Shown here in pieces: positions 45,859 through 56,700 of a DNA stretch of 64,000 bases; the stretch's first letter is position 1, and each line of letters starts with the position of its first letter. The stretch is from Harmothoe impar (Eukaryota > Annelida > Polychaeta > Phyllodocida > Polynoidae): positions 19,692,784-19,756,783 of the forward strand of contig OX381706.1 of the NCBI GenBank assembly GCA_947462335.1, in the 5' to 3' direction. A program made the translations under genes and the position numbers. The notes under the pieces are model-generated. The model ran no database searches. It saw only the letters and a list, made by a program, of their open reading frames with translations, and was not told where the DNA came from.

Positions 45859-48800
45859 CTACGAGTCGGCGACGGCTGCTGTCAAGGTTTCCTGTGCCGA
45901 TTGCGACAATGACGCAGTAAACTCGGCCAACAAGCGGTCTGTGTGTGCCTCTGTATCCGTTATACCATGCTCCCCTCCCAGCTCACCTAGCCCTCCTGGT
46001 ACATTCTCCATCTCATCGAAGCTCACCTTGGTTGGATTATTATCAATCGGATTAATGTCGGTTGGATGATTGTCCAAGACGGCTGTTTCTGACGGCGACC
46101 CAGAGGTAACTTGCGGACTTTGCTTGGCACTGTCACTTTCTGAGTCTGAGCTGTCAGATTCCGAGTCGACTTCAGGTTGCTCTTCGTCGTCACTGCAGCT
46201 GGCCGTATCGTCGTAGACCTCTGCGCCGTGGAAGACGTAGCGACATGGAGGCATGTAGAGGTAGGTGCCCTCTGTGAAGGGACAACAGTAAAGGGTCAGT
46301 TAAATAACACACCACATAATTCACTTTGAAATTCCCAAACTTTTCATGCATTTCCATGGCCAAAAACTGCCATTACCCTGACCATATTTTCACAGTACTC
46401 CAGGGTGTAGCGCAGTCTATAGTTATTTTCATTTTCCCTGACTTGCGGCAACATTTCGCAAGTTTCCCTGATCACAATTTTTTTCCATATCAAATATTCA
46501 TAATTCTACACACAAAAACACACAAACTAGTTCATCATAATCCAAAAGCAGTGACCTACCCTTTAATCTTGCTGCGAGGTTGAAAATGCGGGGCTGCCAA
46601 CAGGCTCGAAGTTCTTCTAAGTCATCTATTTCTTCTTGTGTTTTCTCTGCTTCTTTCTCTGCCTTGCTCTGTTCCTCATCCTTCATGCCGACTGCATCAT
46701 CTGACTTTGTGCCGACTGCATCGTCTGACTTTGTGCCGACTGCATCGTCTGACTTTGTGCCGACTGCATCGTCTGACTTTGTGCCGACTGCACTGTCAGA
46801 CTTATCGGCTGATGTTGTTGCTTGTGGAGGGGTCGCTGTGGGCGATGATTTACTGTCTATTTTAGCTACATTTTCCTCAGTGTCTTTCTGTGTGGTTGAC
46901 ATATGCCCCACTAAGGTACATAGTGATGCTGTGCTATCATTCTGTGCCATCCCCTTAGGCTGTAAAGATGTATCTACCGCTAGCCCCTCTTTCTGTACTA
47001 CTTGCGACGAAGAAGACTCCTCCGTTGTCTCTGTATTATTTTGTGCTGCGTTCGTTGACATCTGACTTGACTCGTCTGGACTGACTTGGAAGGACATGCG
47101 ACTGTTGTCCTCTGAGTTGGGGGTACTGCGAGGACTGGTGCGGCGGGAGGCGGGTGGGGTGGGGATGTCGCTCCGGGACACCTGCTGACAAGGCCCCTCC
47201 ATGGTACAGATAGACTCCCAGTCAATGCCAAGCTGGTGACACAGCTCATTGACAATGACGTCACAGTCACCGAGCAGCTCCACGTCAAAGTTGAGGTGTC
47301 GGAGCGGCTCGCGGTTAATGAGGATCTGAGGGACTTCTGCGGGTAACGAGTCTGTGGGAGGAAACAATGGATCATGATAATACCAGTGTTTTGTGATAAT
47401 TTCTGTATTTTTTATTGTTTTTTTTTGTTTCTTTTTTGTGTTGTTGGTATTGGTCTTCAGGTATGGAAATAGGCACTGATGGCAAACAAGCACACATAAT
47501 TCAGAAGATATATATATTGCTTTATTATAAAGTTAACCGCATTGAAGCATTCCTTTACAAGGCATCCATGCATTATGTATCAGTGCAATGCTAATTATAC
47601 AGAAATATGTCTGTCATTAATCAATTCAATTACCAATATACAAAACTGCCGATATCTCTAATACCCAGTATCAATGGATGATATATCCAGGTGAGACTAA
47701 AAACGCGAGCAGAGAAATACAGAAAAGGTACATACTTGGAATAAGCGCCACTGGTCGAACTTTTAGAGAGGAGCCGATGACAATAAGTAAGTCGCAGACA
47801 TCACGGTCGATCTCCATTTGACGATGGAACTCTGACGGCAAACTCTCCCCGAAGAATACAATGTCTGGCTTCATGATGGATTGTTCTTCATCTTTTGGAC
47901 ACTTTGGGCATCGCGGGATCACCTGCAGTGGTGATACGCGTTATATATCTAGCTTATTTTAACGCTAAATAACTGGTTCATTATGACATTGTCCCTCGTC
48001 AGTTCAACACATGGAATAGTAGTATGGTTAACTTACATTTCACTTTTTTCTTTAAAGCAATATGCAGAAGTGGATTTAATCATTTTTCATTAACTTTGAC
48101 ACTGATTACTCTTTTATATGAAGGATGAATGACAAAAATCTTTAAATTATTTAAGATGATTTTTTTTCTCTCTCATTGACTTACCTGATTCATGATATCT
48201 TCTTTGACCACTTCTTTGTCCACCTTATACTTGCATACCATACACGTCGCTGTCGCAAACGACCCTGCATCAAAATATAAAATCGTATTAAAGCCATTTC
48301 CACAATAGGTTTGCTTCAATACTGTCTTATCATAAAGCCATGATTTGACCTAAATCTTGCAGCAAAATCACTCCATCTATCTACACAGGTAGCCTATACA
48401 GAGAGTGGCATGGCAGAGGAGAAACGTCTCCAGATTGACATGTGGAATCTGACACTCAGAGTGTTTGTGGTGACCAGGAGACTGAGACAATGAGAGATAC
48501 AGGGACCCAGTGCAGATGATATAACAGGTGATATACTAGAATAAGATGCTGAGTCATGGCCACTGCTATATATTAGACTGTATAAGACAACATACAGTGA
48601 AGCATTAATAAATAGCCTGACTATTTCCTGTACACAAAAATGCTACATACCGTGGCACTGTATGACGTTCTCGATGTCTGCTACTTGTTCCAATGTGTCT
48701 ATGTTCTGTGTGTAGTTTCGGAGAAGCTTGTCCTTTGATTCTAACAGTGATATAAAACGGTGGCTCGGTGAGGGCTGGAACTGTCCGGGGTAGATTTCCT

Positions 48801-51800
48801 GCAATTCAATATGAAAGACACCATTACTCCAATGAAACCAATCAAACACTCAATATCAAATACAATTTAAAGATTAAGAGGGGCGTTCACCAGTGTCATA
48901 ATTATTTGAAGCCATCTCAGAAATGTGCCGTGGAAACGGCTGCCATTGAAGTTATATTATGCTTGCCGTTTCAGGGTTGGATCGCGAGTGTAAGCACGTT
49001 ACCGTCCCCATACTCACAACAAAAGCAAAAGTGTACAAAAAAGCAATATACACATCAAGGCTAACTCTGAACTCACAAACCTACCTTAGCAAATTTGAAG
49101 AAAGGTTTGGGGTTTCTACGGAAGTAGCCAATGTCGAACATGGCCTGGGGGTCGGGGAGGTCAGGGTATTCTACAGCTAGCCGCGAGTAGATTCCATCTC
49201 GGGATCGGAAGTCGGGTATCCCGCACGAAACAGACACCTGCAACAAGTAAACACAAACTTGTTAAAGGCACCTCTGGTAGGAAATTCACCTAATGAAAAG
49301 AATAGAGATGGCAGTCTCTGGTAGACAAAAAGTAGGAATTTGTTTAAAATAGCACTCCTTAATGCTTACCCCGGCTCCGGTTAGGACCATTATTTTCTTG
49401 CATGTCCTCAGCAAGTGAAGCACATCGTCCAGAGAGTTGATGTTCTTTAGCTTGCTCCGTTTGGGCGGCTCGGCAATGAGGTTGATTACAATTTTCCAAA
49501 GAGTCAGGTCGTCGAAGTCGTCAGGGATGAGGGCGTCTTTGGGGACGAGTTGTTTGAGCACCGTGCGAGGGTCCACCCCTGTCCGCATCTGTCGCTGAAC
49601 CCACGAGATGGGGCCTGCATAAAATAAAGACGGATGTTTAACGAACAATCACTGGTAGTTCCGTTTGTAAGTAAAACTTACATCTCCGGGGTACACTAGG
49701 TCAGTTGAAGAACCTCAAATTGTGTCTGCCCCATTTCCCCAACTATTAGGATGATCGTTGGTTGTCTTTTTTTTCTTTTCCATTCTGTGACATTTGCAGA
49801 GATGTCATTCCCTCTTTGACAAAAACTTTACAATTTTTTCCAACTCTTTGCAGAAGATTAACCTGATATAACGCTTAATTCCTGCAAAAATGTAATATAT
49901 TAACTCAGGGTTCTCCCCATACTGCAATGACACCGGCGGGCCGCCGGCGTCGTTTTCACTGCCGCCGGCGTCAAGTTACGCCAGAATCGCCGCCGGTGTC
50001 ATTTTAGCTATCTATAGGTTTTTGAATTTTGAAAATCCATCCATTAGAACAGAAGTTATTTTCCATTTTAAGATTTTTTATTAATAAAAAAAATCCCTAA
50101 AGTCGCACTGGGGTTCTGACTTGTGCAAGCCGCGGCTTGTCCGCAAGAATTTACGGTGTCATTTTTGAGTCTGTGGAGAACCCTGTTAACTGGGAATTCC
50201 TGCAAAAGAAGCAAAAGTAGCATCTTTGTGAAGTTGACGTGTTACTAGTACAATTTACTTCACAAAGGGTGGTAGTGTGAGTGGATTCAAAATGATCTTA
50301 CCAGAAACGGGTCTCCAGCCTTCAATACTAATTCCCGACAAGTCACTGATTGTTGAGACATTATCTTCATCGTCGTCCTGCTCCTCGGGACTGCCACTTT
50401 CTGCTGTTGTGTCTGGTGAGGTCTGAAAATGGCACACGTCACATGTTAAGTCCACTTTTGATGTTTTCTTGTCTCAGATAGGTAGGCTCACTAGGTTTTA
50501 GGGTGTGATTTCTCTAAAGAACCGTTAACATATATTAGAATCCGTGATTATATTTTTTCAAGAATCAAATGTTACGTACCAAATAGATGTGCTAGATTTC
50601 TTTAATCCTTTTTTATTAAATTGGAAAACTATGGAACGATTTAGAAACGTTATATATATACCGGTAGGTACCGTAAAACCTTGCGTATAAGCCTAACTCG
50701 TGTATAAGCCGCACCCCAACCTTGGGCCGATCTTATGAGCCACACTGGAGATCAGTTTATGGAGACTTTGGTACTGTGCTATATTAGCAAAAACTTGCGT
50801 ATAAGCTGCACCCTGATATTGGGGCGATCCTATAAGCCGCACCAGCGATCTGACTTGTGTACTAGCTGCGGCTTATACGCGAGGTTTTACGGTAGTCAAA
50901 ATTGTATACCAATATCTCTGTCGCGATGTCTCTTCGTAATCATTGTATGTTTTTCTTGTAGGTTCATTTTAATCTGTAACATAAAAATGTACCCACCTTT
51001 GTTGTTTCTGCGGGACAAGGGGGAGAATCTTCAGCTTCCATCTCTGGGGAACCTAAAAAGTGACAGGATGGCAAAATCTTGACTACTACTGTCATGTCAT
51101 AAGGAATATCCATTATAGACTAGTACATGTATCACATATACTCATTATCAAATAGTTTACAATAAAATCTCAATGGTGAAGAAACCATGATTGAATGAAC
51201 ACACTGCTCACCATTCTCCACCTCGTCATAGAAGTTGGAGTCAGTGCTATGGGAGGACGAGGCCGGGTCTTCGTAACCATCAGGGGGACGACCGCTCGTG
51301 GTGGGACTCTCTCCATTGTTCAGGTCTGAAACACATTATGTACAATGTGTATTGTAGATAGTACCCAGTGACTTTTAATAGGCATGTGATAAAAGATGTG
51401 ACTTGTATTTTCCAGAAGTATTTTCCAAGTAGTATAACTTGGGGATGTGTGTGCGAAAAGAAGCGGCTCATAAACTTGGGTAATTCATCCGTACAATTCT
51501 CAGCCCCCTCCCACCCACCCACATCCTCCGAGATATCCCTTCTTCCCAGAACTTGAACACACGAATTAGATGCACTATTATTCAATACCATTATTGGAAG
51601 GGGAAATACTAAAAATGTGACCCGAGAATACCCTTTAACCGTACAGTACAAGCTTTAGTGTGTCGCTTCAGATGGTCTGAATTGCCCACCCTCCTGAACT
51701 CTAATTGGCATGGTCTGATGATTAGGACTTTAGGGAGTGTTCATTTATTAATTACAGGGGGGGGGGTGAGATTTCGTGTGGAGGGTCAACTTTTTTTTAC

Positions 51801-53296
51801 CCCCCCCCCCCCCTCGGGAGCGCGTAGAATGTTTCACGCCCACCCTCGCCAAAGGGGCCGAAAACTTTTCACCCTTTGAACTACAGTAACGCACGTTTTT
51901 TTTCCTTAAAAGGGGCTGAATTTTTTACGCTCGCCCCCCCTCAGGAGGGGTCAGGGGATGTACCACAAAATGTATTTTATTCTAATGTAAAAGAATACAA
52001 ATTCTGATTTCGTTTATAATAGCTTAAAAAATGAAAGAAAACGCTTATATTGACTGAAAAATACTTAAAACAGTTGCATGTAAGTAGGCTAGCTCGGCTC
52101 TTAATAGGAATAGATCTATTTGAAAAATTCTTTCACTGTTGGAAAAGTATAATCATGGCTGGCCACTGTGTCTGTGGCTGGTCGGGTTGGTGCTAACTTA
52201 AACTTAAAGAGCCTTCGGCTTCGAACTTTCCGTACACAAGCCATCACTGGCATCAGTATTCTACACCGGCAATAGCTAGTGTCATTTCGGCAACACGGGG
52301 GGGGGGGGCATTTCTGAAAAGCAGAACTTAGTGCCATATGTATAGCCTAGTGGGGAGGGGGGGTGTCGGGTAAAAAAATTTGTTGTGTTGGGAAAATCCA
52401 CCAACCCCCCGCCCCCCTCCCACTCAGCCACTGTCCCAGCTAGTTATAAATGACTGGTGAGTCTGGTCCCTGACTGTAGGTAGATCTAGTTTCTATACTA
52501 AAAATAGGCTTCTATTGTCGTTTTTTATAGTATCATGTGGGCTTCCTACCAGTACAAAATGAATACGAATAAATTGAATTACGGTACCGGGGTAGATCTA
52601 TGTACCGTAGTAGGATGTGTATTCGGCGAACAGGAATACACATTTTAATAAAGACCGCCATTTTAACTAGATCTATACATGTTATTGACCCTGACGATCA
52701 TAATTCACATAATCATATGAAGCAGTAGAAGCACGTCTTGCTTGTTAGCAGCATGTGACTTTTGAACTGGTTCAATCACCGCACAAAAGAAGTGAAGTTG
52801 GAGTAGGAGACGGTGCATGGTTTTGTTGACAAGCGGAGTGACGAAATTCCCAAACGTCCTTGACCTCTTTACCTTCCCTTTAAAGGGTTCCCAAAGGGTC
52901 CGAAAGACCTGTTTTTATATATTAAATACGGCGTTACTATAGAACATAGACGGTCAATTTTCACAATACTTATCAATAAATACCCAATTATTAATCTCTG
53001 AGCGACTTACCTTCATTTGATGAGATATGACTGTGAAAAAGTCGATCCGATCGGAGCGATTTCTCGGCACTGTCACTTCCCGATTCGTAACAACTCGGCA
53101 AGCTCCCATTAGAGATTTCATAATCATCCATCTGAGTCTCTCCATCGGGCATATTACGACTCCGTTTTGGCTGATAAACTTCATGGTGGTCTTGTCTATC
53201 GTCCGGCAAATTTTCGGAGCCTATTTCAGCGTCTAAAGAGTCCGCCCAGGACCTTTTCGATGCCGAAATTTGTTGGTTACCGATAATGTCCGCCAT
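45859..53296 (-). CDS. SIRT1: SIRT1, NAD-dependent protein deacetylase sirtuin-1, complete, 11 coding exons
   Basis: Nuclear NAD+-dependent lysine deacetylase of histones and transcription factors. Coding exons, in transcript order: 53296-53011, 51325-51212, 51052-50997, 50422-50302, 49614-49370, 49237-49085, 48798-48651, 48264-48185, 47922-47736, 47351-46560, 46271-45859. All junctions are GT-AG and the phases join into 864 codons plus TAG. The start ATG has A at -3 and G at +4 and begins MADIIGN. An acidic, Ser-rich N-terminus (1-190) precedes the sirtuin core. Visible core motifs are [15 protein letters not shown] (from 272), TQNIDTLE, catalytic His374, zinc Cys 382/385 and 406/409 (spaced as in human), FFGESLP, GSSLKV and INRE. 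The C-terminal segment around 720-750 ([15 protein letters not shown]) matches the SIRT1-specific C-terminal activating region, which separates it from other sirtuins. At 864 aa it exceeds human SIRT1 (747), through a longer linker with an octapeptide repeat at about 647-686. No lesion was seen. Confidence 0.96.
46685..46804 (-). repeat. 24-bp coding minisatellite in SIRT1 exon 10 (5 copies)
   Basis: Five tandem 24-bp units encode repeats of KSDDAVGT at about residues 647-686 of SIRT1. The three central copies are nearly identical in DNA and the outer two have diverged, which fits recent slippage expansion. The region lies in the poorly conserved linker between the sirtuin core and the C-terminal activating segment. 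Confidence 0.92.
48395..48505. repeat. Dispersed repeat fragment in SIRT1 intron 7
   Basis: This stretch (TGTTTGTGGTGACCAGGAGA core) matches, in reverse orientation, a segment near 22320-22380. It is a member of an uncharacterised interspersed family with no coding frame. Confidence 0.5.
49906..50185. mobile_element. hAT-like MITE with CAGGGTTCTCC ends (SIRT1 intron 4)
   Basis: A 280-bp element begins CAGGGTTCTCCCCA and ends TGGAGAACCCTG. It is flanked by a TTAACT direct repeat at 49900-49905 and 50186-50191. CAGGG termini are typical of hAT transposons, whose usual duplication is 8 bp; only 6 match here. The left part has several GCCGCCGGCG palindromes. There is no transposase frame. Confidence 0.75.
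50669..50894. mobile_element. MITE with TACCGTAAAACC ends (SIRT1 intron 3)
   Basis: Ends are inverted copies of about 25 bp, starting TACCGTAAAACCTTGCGTAT on the left and finishing ATACGCGAGGTTTTACGGTA on the right. Internal motifs of the TATAAGCCGCA type recur in both halves. There is no coding capacity. The superfamily is not certain from sequence; the terminal TA may be the target duplication. Confidence 0.8.
51326..53010 (-). other. SIRT1 intron 1 contents
   Basis: A 1.7 kb intron with no coding signal. It contains poly-G and poly-C runs near 51755, 51800, 51935 and 52300, and two or three fragments of a C/G-run-rich repeat (for example CCCTCGCC-type text near 51830-51960). The sequence near 52560-52700 is AT-rich with no recognisable feature. 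Confidence 0.6.
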
Positions 53297-53703
53297 GTTT
53301 GTTGGACGCGGATGTAGATGCGCATGCGTCATCACCCTTTAACTCATCAAGGGAGCATGCATTGATGTGTTAGTCATACAGTATTTATGGTCAATAAAAT
53401 AGAAGAAATGCTCCTAATCTGGTTAATTTCTATACACATATAAGATAACATATCGCCAATAGTGAGTGTAGTTAACAGTACATATCATATGAGCTTTAAT
53501 TAACTGCAAACACAGATGTCCCACTACTATATTAATAACCGCTCCCTTATCATGTTTTGATATTTCCCATCCATGCTTCATCCTACGCGCTCAGTGAGGT
53601 CACAGCTTTCTACACTACACAGACTCGGCCAGAATTCTACTAATTATACATCTGTGGCAAGCATATTCTTTACTGCATCATCAACAGACAATCCCCAGAT
53701 AAG
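53297..53703. promoter_or_regulatory. Bidirectional promoter region between SIRT1 and DNAJC12
   Basis: Only 407 bp separate the divergent start codons of SIRT1 (minus) and DNAJC12 (plus), so both promoters must share it. A TGCGCATGCG motif at 53319-53328, 23 bp from the SIRT1 ATG, closely fits the NRF-1 consensus and runs into TGCGTCATCA, which resembles a CRE/AP-1 half site. No canonical TATA box sits at a convincing position. The rest is AT-rich, without a repeat element. Confidence 0.7.
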
Positions 53704-56700
53704 ATGGACGCGATCCTGAACTATGAGAAGATTAGAGAGGACTGTTTCTACAACATCCTTGGCTGCGACGAATCGTCATCGGTAAATCACCTTCTATTGA
53801 TTGATTAATTGTGTAGAGCATAGCCATATTATACATCACCATCTCCAAAAAGCAATACCTTCATGAAGATATAGAATTTCTAGTTTTAGGTGACATATTG
53901 TTACTATAAAGAGATCAGCTATCGGTATAGTCTTAGGCTAAGGCAAACAATGATACGTTAGGATAGGTTAGGCCTATACCGTTCAATGATCTCCAGCCTG
54001 CCAAGAACGAAATTAGGTGCCACGCCCCCTCCATTCACCCCTGCCATTCACCTCATCCTCCCCTCCGGGCCCTGTGTTTTCACTTTTAATTAAGCCTATT
54101 GATTTTAGTTTAATACAGCCCCTATGATATCAGTACATGTACCTATATGGCATATCGTTTGATAGGGGCCCACACAAATCACACCCAGGGATGTCATCGC
54201 CTATAAACATCGGGAGGGTCGGACCTAATTTAGCAGTGCCCTACTATTGACATTGTGAAGGGGCCCGTATGAAATCACAAATAAAGGGGGACTGCTCTGT
54301 CGAATGTCGATTTTGAAGAAATGCCAATGTCCCTTGTCGATTTTAAGAAATAGCTCTTGTCCATTGTCACAATAGTCAATTATCGATTTTATTCGCCTGG
54401 AGCCCTAAATAACTATTTTAGTGGGTTATCATAAAGGTGTGGGCTGATAATATGTGATGTTAATTGTATCACCCATATTGCAGCTTTAAATGTTATGACC
54501 TCCCAGTAGAAGGAGCCCCAGTATACCCCCCCCCCTTCCCCTTCTAGCTCCTTCTCCCCCATTTGAGATTTTTATTTTTTGATTGAAACAGAGACATAGT
54601 CCCTGATTAACATTTGCAAATTCGACATATATAGGGCCTGTTATTCAAGCCCATCCAGTACATATTTGAAACCATGGGAGCATTCCCAGTTTAATAATAT
54701 TCCACATATGTGATACCGGTACGTACTTGTGATGCAATCGCCTTATTATTTAAAACAGAAAACTAAGCAGAGAGATAGCCTACTAGTAGATGAATTGTAG
54801 ACCTGCCCTAGGGGTACAATGTATTGTCTCGTTGACGTGGATACAATCGACACGGGTAATGAGTCTGTAAATGACTGCATTGCATCATACATATAGTTGA
54901 CGTTGGGTTTTTGGTAGATATGGTTCTGTTCTTAGTTACAAAGGAAGATCATCATGATGGGCGAACATAACTACAATGTACTACAATGCATATAGCAGAT
55001 GGTAATGGACATAGTTTCATGCTTTAAAATACTAGTAGTTAAATGCGACCGCCATCCCATGCTATAAGACGTTTGATATTTAGTGGGGACGGGGAGGAGG
55101 GGGGGGGGGGCAGCCTCGGCCAGCGTATATATCCTACTCAGCAGAGGGGACCGGAGATGTGTTGTTGGTATGGGAGTCCGAGACTGGGGAGGGGGGGGGG
55201 GGGTCCAGACTGCCGGGTACGGACTCTGAGTAGACAGGCAAGGTACTAATTATTCTGGTCGACAAACGAGAGGTGACTTTGGTTGCTATGCGGGTCTAGC
55301 AGTAGCAGCGCTGATGTAATACTGTGGTAATTGAGTTCTCTGACATCACAGAGTGGCCCGGCCGCCGACATGTCCAGCATTAAGTATAGAGTCAACACAG
55401 ATGAAGGGGTATGCTAATTAAGCACCTTGTCCAATAGGGTCTTATTGTTCCTTAATTAGATTACAGTTGTGAACCACTGTTAAAGCGTAGTGCATATATC
55501 CCGGGGTACATGTACTAAGTGCTAAAAACAAAGGCACGTTGAATGGTCAATTGAATGTTGGTACATGTATATTGAATCTCAAATCCTCCTGTTTCAGATG
55601 AGATTTATTAACCCCCCACCCACTTTATATATAGGGCTGAGTACCTCTCCTAGCCTTTAAAGCCCCAGTGCCCCTATAAATAGGGCTGAGTACCTGTCCC
55701 GGCTCCACTCTGACTGTCGGTAGAGGGGTACCGAGATTTGCGCCTTTAAGTGTCAAAGCCAGCCCTCTCACCCCGGGCCTCTCACACACTGTTACATTTA
55801 GTATTGTGGATACATTTAGCATTGTGGAGTGAAAAGTACATTTTCTAATGCTGTGTATGTCATTTTTGGCAAGCAAGGTACAGTACATACCGAGTGATAA
55901 CCCTTTCTGAAAGACCCCCGGTTTCCCCCATATACCTCGCTCGTGGGTCAAGTAGTATAGTAAATCAAACTTTATTATCAGGCATCTCCACCTTCGATAT
56001 CGAGTATCCAGGTTAGATTCCCGGGTTTGAGTATTTACATTAATAACTATCACTATTAGTGAGAGCGTAGTCATAAAATACCTATGAACATGGTATTGCA
56101 ATATCCATGCTATGAATAATAATAACCTCATCACTTAATAGACCTTGGGTCTACATATTGAAAGATGGCTACTAGTATTTTATTATCTAAGATCTCCCAG
56201 TTTCATACGCAACATGATAACTGCTGAGGTAGGCTATAGCTACTGATAGATAAGTGAAGAACTAAAGCTATACTTGACATGTGGTGACACGTCCCGTCCT
56301 ATATCGCAGGATGACTCCATAATACATAGATAACATTGTGGTTGGTTGTAATCATAACCCTGTAAGGGCCGCATAGTGCTTACATATGAGTCCATGTGAT
56401 CTGTTTTTGGCCATCATTCTGCATGTACACAGCCCATGAGAGTAACTCGCCAGTACTGCATCCATGCAGTATGCCGACCCTACGGGGGCTTATCAACCTC
56501 GTAATGTCGGCATGATGCATTCATGCATCATGACGATAAAGGGAATAATGCATTAATCCATGATGCGGCCCTTAGAGGGCTAACGGTGGGAGTGTCACTA
56601 TGCAGGCCTGTGATTGGCTGAAACGGACGTACGCCCCACTGACCTAACCCATCTGATCACAAGTACACACGTCCTCAGGACGTAGGACGTATATACTACG

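Noticed and set aside
46580..47065. 161-codon plus-strand frame with DFVPTASS repeats
   Set aside because: Antisense of SIRT1 exon 10 and its 24-bp coding repeat.
55625..56134. 169-codon minus-strand frame in DNAJC12 intron 1
   Set aside because: No domain, low-complexity start, and antisense within a clear intron.
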